Shown: one piece after another, positions 44,828 to 54,510 of the stretch
How the letters are laid out: every line of letters starts with the position of its first letter
How positions within the stretch are numbered: position 1 is the first letter of the stretch
Source: G965233625 sp965233625
GTDB taxonomy: Bacteria; Planctomycetota; Planctomycetia; Pirellulales; Pirellulaceae
Reading direction: 5' to 3'
Assembly: GCA_965233625.1 (NCBI GenBank)
Contig: OZ247499.1
Span: 3,162,001-3,226,000, forward strand
DNA: 64,000 bases
Position numbers and translations under genes: made by a program
Notes under the pieces: generated by a model
The model's database searches: none
Seen by the model: only the letters and a program-made list of their open reading frames with translations
What the model was told of the DNA's origin: nothing

Positions 44828-46252
44828 ATGAAACGCCTCCTGTTCACCCTGCTACTACTTCTCTTCGCACCCACCCTTACCCACGCTGCAGACAAAACCC
44901 AACCCAACATCCTCCTGCTCTGCATTGACGATCTTCGCCCGGAGTTAAACTCCTTCGGCGCCAAATACATCCACTCGCCCAACATCGATAAACTCGCCGC
45001 CAACGGCCGCGCCTTCGCACGCCACTACGTGCAGGCGCCAACCTGCGGCGCCTCCCGTTACGCACTGCTGACCGGCAGCTATGGCCGGGGCGGCGCCCTG
45101 CGTGGCAACGGTGCACTGTTTGCCCGCAGTAAGATGAACAACCCGCCGGTTTCGCTGCCGGGGCACTTTAAGAACCACGGTTATACGACGGTTTCCATTG
45201 GCAAGGTGTCGCATCATCCCGGCGGCCTGGGCGGGCAGCACTGGGCCGATCCTGCTTCAGTCGAAATGCCCGGCGCCTGGACCCGGCATCTGCAGCCCAC
45301 CGGCGCCTGGCAGCATCCCGAAGGCGTCATGCACGGCCTTGCCAATGGCGAGATCCGTCGCAACGCCAAAGACATGGACCTGTTCCAGTCCTTCGACGGC
45401 CCCGACACGGCCTATCCCGATGGCCTCACCACGGACAAAGCCCTCGCAGAAATCGACACCTTGGCCAAAGACGGCAAGCCCTTCTTTCTAGCCGTTGGCA
45501 TCATTCGGCCACATCTGCCATTCGGTTCGCCTGCGAAATACATGAAGCCCTATGAAGGCGTCAGCATCCCGGCGATCCCGCATCCCAACAAGCCCGAAGG
45601 CAAAACCACCTGGCACGGCTCTGGCGAGTTTATGAAGTACAACCGCTGGAAACGAGACCCGCGGCAGGACGAAGACTTCGCCACCATCGTCCGCCGTCAC
45701 TACGCCGCCTGTGTGACCTACGCCGATGCGATGGTCGGCCGCATTCTGAAGAAGCTGGACGAAACAGGCCAACGCAAAAACACCATCGTGCTGCTATGGG
45801 GCGATCATGGTTGGCACCTGGGCGAGCACGCCATCTGGGGCAAGCACAGCCTGTTTGAAGAATCGCTGCATTCCCCTTTAATCATCGCCACGCCGCAACC
45901 GCAAGAGCCGGGTAAGTTCAGCAACAGCATTGTCGAAACCATCGACATCTTCCCCACGCTCTGCGACCTCTGCGGGCTGCCCAAACCGCAGCATCTTGAC
46001 GGTGTATCGCTCACGCCGCACCTGAAGAATCCGTCGGTGCCGGGTCATACCGCCATCGCCTACCGCAACAACACAGAAACCATCCGCACGCCGCAGTACC
46101 GGCTGATCCGGCATTTCAACAAAGCCGGCAAAACAACCCACGTCGAGCTGTACGATCATCAGTCCGAAGAGGGCGAGACCAAGAACCTCGCCGGTGAATT
46201 GCCAGACGTCCAGGCGAAGCTGCTCAAGCAACTCTCCGCCCGGCTGAAGTAA
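44828..46252 (+). CDS. Secreted sulfatase, iduronate-2-sulfatase-like
   Basis: 474 residues from the ATG at 44828. The signal peptide ends THAAD. Metal aspartates D34-D35 are in ILLLCIDDLRPELNSFG. The modification motif is C73-G-A-S-R77 in APTCGASRYALLTGSYG; the cysteine would be turned into formylglycine. The usual sulfatase form is CxPSR, and CxASR is an accepted variant in IDS-like S1_7 sulfatases. WGDHGWHLGEHAIWGKHSLFEES carries the second metal site. It removes sulfate esters from polysaccharides in the periplasm or outside. Its 3' end is five bases from that of the convergent cytochrome-SUMF1 gene. Confidence 0.88.
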   Translation: MKRLLFTLLLLLFAPTLTHAADKTQPNILLLCIDDLRPELNSFGAKYIHSPNIDKLAANGRAFARHYVQAPTCGASRYALLTGSYGRGGALRGNGALFARSKMNNPPVSLPGHFKNHGYTTVSIGKVSHHPGGLGGQHWADPASVEMPGAWTRHLQPTGAWQHPEGVMHGLANGEIRRNAKDMDLFQSFDGPDTAYPDGLTTDKALAEIDTLAKDGKPFFLAVGIIRPHLPFGSPAKYMKPYEGVSIPAIPHPNKPEGKTTWHGSGEFMKYNRWKRDPRQDEDFATIVRRHYAACVTYADAMVGRILKKLDETGQRKNTIVLLWGDHGWHLGEHAIWGKHSLFEESLHSPLIIATPQPQEPGKFSNSIVETIDIFPTLCDLCGLPKPQHLDGVSLTPHLKNPSVPGHTAIAYRNNTETIRTPQYRLIRHFNKAGKTTHVELYDHQSEEGETKNLAGELPDVQAKLLKQLSARLK

Positions 46253-46257
46253 CGCGG

Positions 46258-48672
46258 TCAGTAGCTTCGCACCACGCGGAAACCCGTGAATAGTGTGCGG
46301 CTGTCTGGTGGTTGCGGCAGCCGTTCCGCAGCGCGGGCCGCCTCGCTGGTGGTGGCCCACGAACCGCCCCGGACCACGCCCAGCGTCTTACCGCCACTGG
46401 CAGTTCCGGCGCCGTTGTAGTCGCGGGTATAGGTATCGCTGCACCATTCGAAGACGTTGCCATGCATATCCAGCAAGCCGAAAGCATTGGCCGGGAACGA
46501 CCCGACCTTCGCTGTAAACACATGACCGTCATCCCACGATTCGCCGTAACCAATCTGCTTGCGTAAGCTCTGCGCCGCTACGTTGCCGTGCTGGGCGAGG
46601 TCTTCCGGCTTGTCGCCGAAGGCATAGCGTGTCTGGGCGCCGGCGCGGCACGCGTATTCCCATTCCTGCTCCGTCGGCAGACGGTAGGTAACACCTTCCT
46701 TCTGGCTGAGCCAGCGGCAGAAGGCGAGCGCATCTTCGCGGCTGACATTCACCACCGGGTGTTCGTCCGTCTGTTTGAAGCCGGGGTTCCGCCAGTCGAA
46801 ACCGCGGTTCTGAATAAACCGTTTCTCCGCCTGGTTGAACTGGTAGCCGAACAATCCGCGGTGGCCGGTTTCTTCCACAAACTGCTGATACTGCGCCGTG
46901 GTCACTTCGGTTTCGGCCATCGCAAACGGCTGCACACGGCGGGTGCGTTGCGGCCCTTCATCGGCCTGGAAGAACGGGTCGCCCGGCCGTGTGCCCTGAT
47001 TGAAGGCGCCGCCACGGATCGCCAGCATCTTCATCCCCAGTGAGTTCAGTTCAAACTCGCGATCCAGTCCCAGTTCCTCTGCGAACGCGGTGAAACTTTG
47101 CAGGAACACTTCGCGCTGCACCGTTCCACCCGGCGCCCGCAGCGGCCCTAGAGGCAGCGATGTTTTTGTTGCAATCGTAAGGGCGCGGAGGAACTGCTCC
47201 TTGTTCAAGCCGGTTTCCGCCGCCGCCAGTTGCAGATCCACTTCCTGCTCGAACCGTTCCACGAGGGCGCCGACTGGCTCGGCCCTGTTGCCGCCGTTGC
47301 CGCCGCCCGCCAGCTTCAATGCCCGCAGGAACCGCTGGCTGTCTTCTTCCAGCTTCTGCTGCACAACCTGATTGTCCGGGTACAGCGCGAGCGCCTGTTG
47401 CGATTCCAGATTGTCAAACAGGTTCAGGTTCCGCAGCACGGAAGCGCGGATCTGATCGTCTTTCTTAATCGTGCCTCGTACATGGCAGCTCATGCAGCTT
47501 AAGCCATTCACCACCGCGCGGTCGGGGCGGCGGGGATCGCTGACGATGGCGGTCGGACCTTTGTCGATGCGCTGGCCCTTCTCATCCGTCAGCATGTACC
47601 CCTGCAAGCCATTGGGCAGATGAAAGATAATCTCACCGCCATCGTGCACAAACGCGTTCTTCCCCTGCGGACCAAGCGGCCGCGAGAACAGATTTTTGGC
47701 GCCCGCGTTGGCGCTGAAATCGTAGCTCTTCCAGTAGGCGCCGTACTGCGTTTCATGCCGCTCGATCATGCGGTTATTGCGTGAAACTCCACTGCCGTTA
47801 AAGCCCGCGCGGACCACGGTGAAGTTTTTGATGTTGGTAGCTGTGTCGATCTTCAGCATCTCTTCCAGCTTCTTCTCGCGGGTGGGAATCTGCAGAATCT
47901 CGTGATACAGCGGCGGGACGGAAGCCGTCGCAGCGAACCAGTCGGCGCGGAACACAGGGAACTCTGTGCCGGTCACCTGCCGGACAGACTTTGCCGCTTC
48001 TGACTTGTAGATCACCTTGTACGGATTCTCTTTCGCAATCCGCTCCCACTGCTCCGCGGACCACTGGTAATCCCGCAGATCAATCCGCAGCAGCAACGCC
48101 TGCGCATCCACAGCAACCGGCGCTGCGATCTCGGCGCCCCAGGACAGGCTGTTGACCAGCTTGGACAACGCCTGCCGGTACAACGTCAGTTCCTCCGGCG
48201 TGGCGGCGCCGCCCGAAAAATGCGCCAGGCTGAAGTACCGCACAAATTTACGGCTGGCGGCAGGCTGCGCGCCAAGGTCGGCGTCCAGCAGTTCATACAT
48301 CCGCCACGGCGATACCCGCTCGCCAACCGGCTGCGACTGCACCACGGGGGCGCCGGCATTCACCCATTTCTCCAGCAGCTCGATTTCCGCCGCAGGCATT
48401 TCATCATCCGCCGGCATATCACCGCTACGGATACGGTCCAGCAGCTTCGAACCCGCAGCATCGCCCGGCGCCAGTTTCTTCCGGGCGATCATCTTTGCAA
48501 CATTCGTCACAAAGTTAAAACCACCATCATTACTGCCGTCCGCCCCATGACAGTGCGCACACCGCTTCTGAAGAATGTCCAGCGCATCGCCAGCCAGTTC
48601 ACCCGCAGGCAAAGACCCGGCGCACGCCAGCGGAAGAACCAAAGCGGCCGCAAAGAAAAATGCAGATTTCAT
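46258..48672 (-). CDS. Cytochrome c fused to a SUMF1-like domain
   Basis: 804 residues from the ATG at 48672; an upstream GTG at 48687 is less likely. The signal peptide ends near GSLPAGE. A planctomycete-type c-type cytochrome has CAHCH at 38-42 (RCAHCHGADGSNDGGFNF), and a second heme site CMSCH at 393-397 lies in a longer middle domain. From ~545 is a SUMF1/FGE-like domain (GGAFNQGTRPGDPF, RLPTEQEWEYACRAGA, LLDMHGNVFEWCSD, VVRGGSW, GFRVVRSY). After RGGSW the sequence reads ATTSEAARAAERL, without the two catalytic cysteines that formylglycine-generating enzymes have there. It is probably not a formylglycine enzyme but a binding module tied to electron transfer. Confidence 0.85.
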   Translation of the reverse strand: MKSAFFFAAALVLPLACAGSLPAGELAGDALDILQKRCAHCHGADGSNDGGFNFVTNVAKMIARKKLAPGDAAGSKLLDRIRSGDMPADDEMPAAEIELLEKWVNAGAPVVQSQPVGERVSPWRMYELLDADLGAQPAASRKFVRYFSLAHFSGGAATPEELTLYRQALSKLVNSLSWGAEIAAPVAVDAQALLLRIDLRDYQWSAEQWERIAKENPYKVIYKSEAAKSVRQVTGTEFPVFRADWFAATASVPPLYHEILQIPTREKKLEEMLKIDTATNIKNFTVVRAGFNGSGVSRNNRMIERHETQYGAYWKSYDFSANAGAKNLFSRPLGPQGKNAFVHDGGEIIFHLPNGLQGYMLTDEKGQRIDKGPTAIVSDPRRPDRAVVNGLSCMSCHVRGTIKKDDQIRASVLRNLNLFDNLESQQALALYPDNQVVQQKLEEDSQRFLRALKLAGGGNGGNRAEPVGALVERFEQEVDLQLAAAETGLNKEQFLRALTIATKTSLPLGPLRAPGGTVQREVFLQSFTAFAEELGLDREFELNSLGMKMLAIRGGAFNQGTRPGDPFFQADEGPQRTRRVQPFAMAETEVTTAQYQQFVEETGHRGLFGYQFNQAEKRFIQNRGFDWRNPGFKQTDEHPVVNVSREDALAFCRWLSQKEGVTYRLPTEQEWEYACRAGAQTRYAFGDKPEDLAQHGNVAAQSLRKQIGYGESWDDGHVFTAKVGSFPANAFGLLDMHGNVFEWCSDTYTRDYNGAGTASGGKTLGVVRGGSWATTSEAARAAERLPQPPDSRTLFTGFRVVRSY

Positions 48673-48734
48673 GACACTTTCCAGCACAAGGGAGTTGCAT
48701 AACTACCGCTTGAAGCGGAAAGCGGCGCCGGATG

Positions 48735-51700
48735 TTACACACCCGCCACGTCATGTTGCGGCATGGTCATCGGGGGTGTAGTTGCAGGCGCCTTGGGTTC
48801 GGCGGCGGGTTCTTCCGTGTGGGCTTCTGCCGGTTCATCGTATTCGTCGTGATCGCTGGGCTGGTAGTCTTCGCCGAAGACCAGACGGTAATACAGCAGG
48901 TAAAAGACGGGCACCATGACCAGGATCAGCAGCGTTGCCAGAATCAGGCCAAAGCACAGGCTGTTGGCCATCGGCACCAGCAGTTGCGCCTGGAACGAGG
49001 TTTCCGTAAGCATGGGCAGCAGGCCCGCCACGGTTGTGACCGAGGTCAACAGCACCGGCCGGAACCGGCGACGGCCTGCTTCCACCACGGCCTCGCGGAC
49101 GTGCATGCCTTCCCGGACGCGGGCGTTGATGAAGTCAATCAGCACGATGGAGTCATTCACCACCACACCCGTCAAAGCGACCAGTCCGAAGAAGCTGAAC
49201 AGCGTCAACGGCAGCCCCATGATGAAGTGACCACCAATCGCGCCCACGGCGCCGAAGGGAATAATCGCCATGATCAACAGCGGCTGCAGGTACGAACGGA
49301 ATTCAATCGTCAGCAGCACATACATGGCCAGTAGCGCGATGATGACGCCTTGTCCCAGGCTCGCGAACGACTCTTTACGCTGTTCGGTCTGACCCTCCCA
49401 GCGGACACGGACCTGCGGATACTTCTTCAGGATCTCCTCAAGTTGCTTCGCACGGAACTCATCGATAATTTTGCTGGAGTTGGCGCGCTCTGAGTCAACA
49501 TCCGCCGTCACGGTGATGGACCGCTGCTGATCCACGCGGTTGATCTCCGCAGCGCCGCGGGCGTAGGTGACTTCGGCAAGCGCGGTAATCGGCAGTTCGA
49601 CACCGCTTTGCGTGCGGACGCGGATATCTTCGAAATCGGTAATCGAACGCCGGTCGCCGGGCGGATAACGCACCATGATTTTTACTTCGTGCCGGCCACG
49701 CTGAATGCGCATCGCTTCGTCGCCGTAATACGTCGCGCGCACGGTTTCCGAAAGATCAGCGAGGGTTACGCCCAGGCTCTTTGCGCGGTCTTTGATGCGA
49801 AGCTGAAGTTCTGTCTTACCCGGCCGCATGTCGTCATCAATATCGGACACACCATCAAACTCATTTAACGCCTCTTTGGCGTCGTCCGCCGCCGCGATCA
49901 ACTGATCCGTATGGGCGGCGGGAGCCAGCATTTTGAACTCGATGGAGCCTCCGCCTGGCCCCATTGCGGGGCTATCGAACTTGACTTTGTCAACGCCGGG
50001 GATCGTGGGAGAACGCTGGCGCCATTCCTTAATCAGTTCCTGGCTGGTGATGTTCCGTTCTTCCGGAGACACCAGTTCAATCGAGACCTTGCCCACATGA
50101 CCGCCGGATTCCTGTTCGGTCGGGCCGGGCGCGCCGGAACTGACGGCGCCGACATTGCGGTAACGCAACTTCATAAGCTTCATGCCCTTCGCTTCATACT
50201 CGCGGGCGATCTCAACAAACGTGTCTTCGATGACACGCGTTGCCTGATCGGTCTGGCTGGAAGGGGTTCCGTTAGGAAAACGGACCGTCGCCTGGATGGT
50301 GCGACCATCAAGTTTCGGGAAGAACTCAAAGGGAACGAAGCCGCCCGCAACAACACCTGCGCAGATGAGCAGCAACGCCACAGCCGACGTCACCACGATG
50401 TATGGATTGCCGGTCGACCAGCGTAGAATGGGCGAATAGACCCTTTCGATCACCCACGCCAATCCGGCGGATGCGTAAACGTTCAGCCGTTCAAACATCA
50501 GCAGCACAATCCGCAGCGGATACAGCGCGATGCCCAGGAATTTGAAGAACAAGCCATCTTTGTGAGCCAGGTGGCAGGGAAGAATAAAAGTGCTTTCCAG
50601 CAGCGAAATGATCAGCATCGCGATCACCGCCAGCGGCATCACCGCGATAAACTTGCCCATCACCCCGCTGACAAACAACAGCGGCGCAAAAGCGATCACC
50701 GTCGTCCCAACCGAAGCCACCACCGAGGGCAACACCTCATAGGCGCCATCCACCGCCGCGCGGTAATAGCTCTTGCCCATCTCACGATGCTGATAAATAT
50801 TTTCGCCGATGACGATCGCATCATCGACCACAATCCCCAGCGCCATGAGGAACGCAAACATTGAAAGCATGTTCAACGTCTGCCCGGCGCCAAAGAGAAA
50901 AATACCGGAGCCAAGGATCGAAATCGGGATGCCCATTGCCACCCAGAACGCCAGCCTGATCTCCAGGAAGATCGCCAGCACGATGAACACCAGCAACAGC
51001 CCGGTCACGCCGTTGCGAATGAGCATGTCCATACGTTCGCGCACGTCAACGGATTCGTCGCCCCATACTTTCACCTGGTAGCCTGGCAGCAGTTCAACGC
51101 CCGCAACGTAGTCGTGCACTGCGTCTGTGACCAGGAACAGGTCTTCATCCGAAGTACGCTCCACGGAGATCACCAGCGCGGGACGGCCATCGATCTGATG
51201 GATTGCCGTCGTGTCGTCGAAGCCATCGCGGACCACGCCCAAATCCCGCACAGACATCGCATCGCCGCCAACGGTCGGCAGGACCTGAATCTCCGCAATC
51301 TCCGACCCGGTCATCCGCTTGTTTTTACCGCGCAGAATGATTTCTTCGCCCTTGCTGCGCAGGTTTCCGCCTGGCATCTCAACGTTCTCGCGACGGATCA
51401 CCCGCGCAACATCTTGTAGAGACAGGCCATGTTTGCGGAGCACTTCTTCGGGCAGTTCGACATCAATCTGGTACTGTTTACTGCCAGAAATTGTCGCCTG
51501 CGAAATGTTGTCCAGCGCAATCATTTCTTCGCGCAGCCGTTCTGCTTCAGACCGCAGCGCAAGCTCCTGATCGCGCAGCACGGCGGCGCGTGCTTCCGGG
51601 TCGTCCGGCAGATCAACTTCCGGTGCAATCAAACCGATTTTGATGGCCGACATGCGGAAGGTAATCTGTTGAACTTCCGGTTCTTCCGCCAGTTCGGGGG

Positions 51701-52061
51701 GGAATCCAGGGATGCGATCCACTTCAGAGCGGATATCGTTGACGATCTTCTGCACGTCGGACACGGCGGGATCAATTTCGAGCACGATGAAGCCGGCGCC
51801 TTCCTGCGCCACTGCCGTCTGCTTCTTGATGCCATCGATAGACCGCATGGCTTCTTCCAGCTTCTGGCAGATACCCTGTTCGGTTTCTTCCGGACTGGCG
51901 CCGGGGTACGGCACGCTGACGAGCACGATCTCCAGTTCGAATTCTGGAAAGACCTCGCGCCGCATCATCACCATGCCCAGCGTGCCCACGACCAGGGTCG
52001 CCAGCATCAGGGTGTTCATCGCGGGCGCATTATCAACCGCCCACTTGATTATGGCCTTCAT
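48735..52061 (-). CDS. RND efflux transporter, HAE1-like permease
   Basis: 1108 residues, the full RND length. The start MKAIIKWAVDNAPAMNTLML is the first membrane helix. The proton-relay region VVDDAIVIGENIYQHREMG in TM4 carries the paired aspartates, and LTGVVVNDSIVLIDFINARVREG marks the matching C-terminal half. Twelve membrane segments and two large periplasmic loops are readable. It pumps hydrophobic compounds out of the cell using the proton gradient. It overlaps the adaptor gene by four bases (ATGA), so the two are coupled, and the TetR gene lies upstream. No outer membrane channel gene is present in the window. Confidence 0.9.
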   Translation of the reverse strand: MKAIIKWAVDNAPAMNTLMLATLVVGTLGMVMMRREVFPEFELEIVLVSVPYPGASPEETEQGICQKLEEAMRSIDGIKKQTAVAQEGAGFIVLEIDPAVSDVQKIVNDIRSEVDRIPGFPPELAEEPEVQQITFRMSAIKIGLIAPEVDLPDDPEARAAVLRDQELALRSEAERLREEMIALDNISQATISGSKQYQIDVELPEEVLRKHGLSLQDVARVIRRENVEMPGGNLRSKGEEIILRGKNKRMTGSEIAEIQVLPTVGGDAMSVRDLGVVRDGFDDTTAIHQIDGRPALVISVERTSDEDLFLVTDAVHDYVAGVELLPGYQVKVWGDESVDVRERMDMLIRNGVTGLLLVFIVLAIFLEIRLAFWVAMGIPISILGSGIFLFGAGQTLNMLSMFAFLMALGIVVDDAIVIGENIYQHREMGKSYYRAAVDGAYEVLPSVVASVGTTVIAFAPLLFVSGVMGKFIAVMPLAVIAMLIISLLESTFILPCHLAHKDGLFFKFLGIALYPLRIVLLMFERLNVYASAGLAWVIERVYSPILRWSTGNPYIVVTSAVALLLICAGVVAGGFVPFEFFPKLDGRTIQATVRFPNGTPSSQTDQATRVIEDTFVEIAREYEAKGMKLMKLRYRNVGAVSSGAPGPTEQESGGHVGKVSIELVSPEERNITSQELIKEWRQRSPTIPGVDKVKFDSPAMGPGGGSIEFKMLAPAAHTDQLIAAADDAKEALNEFDGVSDIDDDMRPGKTELQLRIKDRAKSLGVTLADLSETVRATYYGDEAMRIQRGRHEVKIMVRYPPGDRRSITDFEDIRVRTQSGVELPITALAEVTYARGAAEINRVDQQRSITVTADVDSERANSSKIIDEFRAKQLEEILKKYPQVRVRWEGQTEQRKESFASLGQGVIIALLAMYVLLTIEFRSYLQPLLIMAIIPFGAVGAIGGHFIMGLPLTLFSFFGLVALTGVVVNDSIVLIDFINARVREGMHVREAVVEAGRRRFRPVLLTSVTTVAGLLPMLTETSFQAQLLVPMANSLCFGLILATLLILVMVPVFYLLYYRLVFGEDYQPSDHDEYDEPAEAHTEEPAAEPKAPATTPPMTMPQHDVAGV

Positions 52062-53524
52062 AGTTTAGGCTTCCCCATAACTTCCGCGGTGGACGGACGC
52101 GAAGGCACCGTGTTGACGGGCTCGGCCTCCGTCACTTTCATGCCACTGGTCAATGCTGCGTCTTCGATGTTGGCCGGAACGGTTGTCACAACACGATCCG
52201 CCGGGCGGATATCAGCATCGCCCGCGTCAACAATCAGTTGCTCATCTTTCCGCCCCGCGATTGTCACCCGCCGCACATACAGCATGCCGCCGCGTACGAT
52301 GTACATTTTGCCGTCTGGCTTGACCGCCCGTTCGGGCACACGTAACAGCGCGCCCTGCGGACGGCATTGAATTTCAACGTCCAGGTACATGCCCCGCAGC
52401 AATGCCCGCGGACCGGCCGCCTGCAACGACGAATCAAGTAACGGCTTCCTGTTTTCATCCACGGCGACCACGTTGGTCGGATCGGTCACGACGACGCGGC
52501 AGGGTACGGTGCGAGTTTTGGGATCGATGCCCGCACTGTTGAACCGGGTCAGCACGCCCTCCCACATGTAGTCTGTCTCGCCCAGGCGGTAGATCACTTT
52601 GACGGGGGTCTGCGGCAGCTTATAGCGGGTCTCCATCGCGGCGCCTGGCTGCGCATCTGCCTGCCGCCACAGCCATCGCAGCTGTTCCATCCGCAGGTTC
52701 ACGTCGATCTCGCCTGCCGTGGTGTCTTCGAAGATAATCAGCTGCGAACCTTTGTTGACGTACGCCCCAACTTCGACATGCTCCTCTGCGATCACGCCAT
52801 CGTTTGGCGCCAGGACTTCTGTCCGGTCCAGTTCCAGCGTGGCTTTCTCCAGCATCAGTTGCGACATCACCACCATCGATTCAATGCGTTCTTCACGCGC
52901 TTTGATCAGGTCCAGCTGGTTCTGGGCGCTGACCTCTGCGTTTTCCGCCAGAATCACGTTGCGTTCGGCCGCATCTAACTCAGACTTCGAGATCACGCCT
53001 GACAGCCGCTTCTTTCGTTCGTACTCACGCTGCTGAATGGCCACTTCGCGCTGAGCCTGGCTGAGCGAACGCTGTGCGTTCTGAAATTCGCGTTTCAGTT
53101 CGGCGCGGCTGGCGATGGCCTGCACTTTTTCCGCCTCGAAGCGTTTGATCTCCAGCCGGTAATCACGCGGGTCGATCTGCAGCAGAAAGTCGCCTTTACG
53201 CACAAAGTTACCCGCTTCACAGGCCGGAGATTTGCGGACGATCTCTCCTGCGACGCGGGCGCCGATGTCGATCTGCCGGTGCGAAGCAACTTCGCCCGTA
53301 ACATGGATCACCACCACGTCATCGTGTGGCTGAAGGGGCGCCGTGACAACAGCTGGCGTAATCGTCTCCTGCTCTTTTGGCGCAGGTGGCGCCTTCATGG
53401 CTTTCAACAGGAAGTACCCGCCCACACCCAATGCCAGGATGGCGATGGGCGTGACGATGCGAGCGATTGTCAACATAACAGGCGTCTGCTGCTGTTCTGT
53501 TGCAGGGGCCGACGTGGCGGACAT
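52058..53524 (-). CDS. RND periplasmic adaptor (HlyD/MFP) subunit
   Basis: 488 residues from the ATG at 53524, chosen because GGAG lies seven bases upstream; a longer frame to 53572 is less likely. An N-terminal membrane segment (TIARIVTPIAILALGVGGYFLL) is followed by a lipoyl/barrel-sandwich part, a long hairpin coiled coil (ERIESMVVMSQLMLEKATLEL) and a beta-barrel with LAPNDGVIAEEHVEVGAYVNKG. It links the RND pump to an outer-membrane channel. It sits between TetR and the pump in one operon; its stop overlaps the pump start. Confidence 0.88.
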   Translation of the reverse strand: MSATSAPATEQQQTPVMLTIARIVTPIAILALGVGGYFLLKAMKAPPAPKEQETITPAVVTAPLQPHDDVVVIHVTGEVASHRQIDIGARVAGEIVRKSPACEAGNFVRKGDFLLQIDPRDYRLEIKRFEAEKVQAIASRAELKREFQNAQRSLSQAQREVAIQQREYERKKRLSGVISKSELDAAERNVILAENAEVSAQNQLDLIKAREERIESMVVMSQLMLEKATLELDRTEVLAPNDGVIAEEHVEVGAYVNKGSQLIIFEDTTAGEIDVNLRMEQLRWLWRQADAQPGAAMETRYKLPQTPVKVIYRLGETDYMWEGVLTRFNSAGIDPKTRTVPCRVVVTDPTNVVAVDENRKPLLDSSLQAAGPRALLRGMYLDVEIQCRPQGALLRVPERAVKPDGKMYIVRGGMLYVRRVTIAGRKDEQLIVDAGDADIRPADRVVTTVPANIEDAALTSGMKVTEAEPVNTVPSRPSTAEVMGKPKL

Positions 53525-53665
53525 TTTTGTCTCCGTATTCACCATCAGGTGCAGGGAATCAATTTCAGGCAATGCGTCTCAGCCATCCATGCAGCTTTGT
53601 AGTCTTGTGTCATAAGTCAGGCGGAATTCTGCTCCATCCGTTTCCCGCGCGAGTTGAGCTTTTTA

Positions 53666-54331
53666 CTAAGTGGGAGGCAAAGTCGTCAGGTTCTCTTCCG
53701 CGGTTAACTCCGGCGACGCCGCCGCTTTGGCCGCGGCGATGGTCACATCGGCGATATGGCTCGCCAGCGCGGCTTGCGAAAAGTGTGTCTCGCGTTCCTC
53801 GGACGTCGTGAGTGCATCCACAATCTCAGCGCCCACCCGGTAATAAAGGCACTGCCCGATGATGCTGAAACCAATCTGCTTCAACTTGAAATCCGGCAGC
53901 GGCGCCGGGGCGATTTCGCTGATAATGCCTAACAGCCGTTCAAACTGCGGACGGAAGCTTGTTTCAGCCAGACGCCGGAATGCCCCGCTTGGTTCGAGCA
54001 TTTCACGCATCATCAGCTTCCACTGCCAGGACTCGCCCTCGTTGCTAATCATGCGGCTAAACAGTGCATGAATAACGCCCCGCAATTTCATCTCCGGCGG
54101 CACATTGGCGGGAAATTCCGGCATGGGGATGCGTGCCGCCCGTTGTTGTTGCGCGCGTTTGACGGTTTCTTCATACAACGTCTCTTTGTTGCTGAAGTGA
54201 TAGTTAACGCTGGCAAGGTTCACGCCGGCAGCGGCACAGATTTCCCGGATGGTGGCCTTTTCGTACCCCTTCGAGGCGAAAACAGGCCCGGCAGCCGCAA
54301 GAATCCGGGATTGTGTGTCGTCGTTACTCAT
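53666..54331 (-). CDS. TetR family transcriptional regulator (CerR-like)
   Basis: 221 residues. The N-terminal HTH is clear: QSRILAAAGPVFASKGYEKATIREICAAAGVNLASVNYHFSNKETLYEE. The C-terminal ligand domain resembles the CerR_C/DUF1956 group (HALFSRMISNEGESWQWKLMMREMLEPS). As a TetR member it probably represses the downstream adaptor and RND pump and releases DNA when a compound binds. Palindromes upstream of its start are operator candidates. Confidence 0.87.
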   Translation of the reverse strand: MSNDDTQSRILAAAGPVFASKGYEKATIREICAAAGVNLASVNYHFSNKETLYEETVKRAQQQRAARIPMPEFPANVPPEMKLRGVIHALFSRMISNEGESWQWKLMMREMLEPSGAFRRLAETSFRPQFERLLGIISEIAPAPLPDFKLKQIGFSIIGQCLYYRVGAEIVDALTTSEERETHFSQAALASHIADVTIAAAKAAASPELTAEENLTTLPPT

Positions 54332-54345
54332 CGACCGCCTGACGC

Positions 54346-54386
54346 TAACACGTGTTAAACAACCGTATCAAACAATTGTATGAAAC
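54346..54386. promoter_or_regulatory. Two palindromes upstream of the TetR gene (operator candidates)
   Basis: TAACACGTGTTA (54346-54357) is a perfect 12-bp palindrome 15 bases before the start codon. A second imperfect palindrome at 54365-54386 is centred on ACAATTGT, with outer arms GTATCAA/GTATGAAAC-like. Both fit a dimeric TetR family repressor that controls itself and the efflux operon. Confidence 0.55.
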
Positions 54387-54510
54387 ACTTGTTTCGCGAC
54401 AACGGACAAATTAGCTAGATTGTGGTAATTAACGGAAATTAACCGAGACCAACCCTCAGCCACCCCCCTTAACAGGGTATCTACCTAACTTAGAGGGCAG
54501 CAAACAGCCG

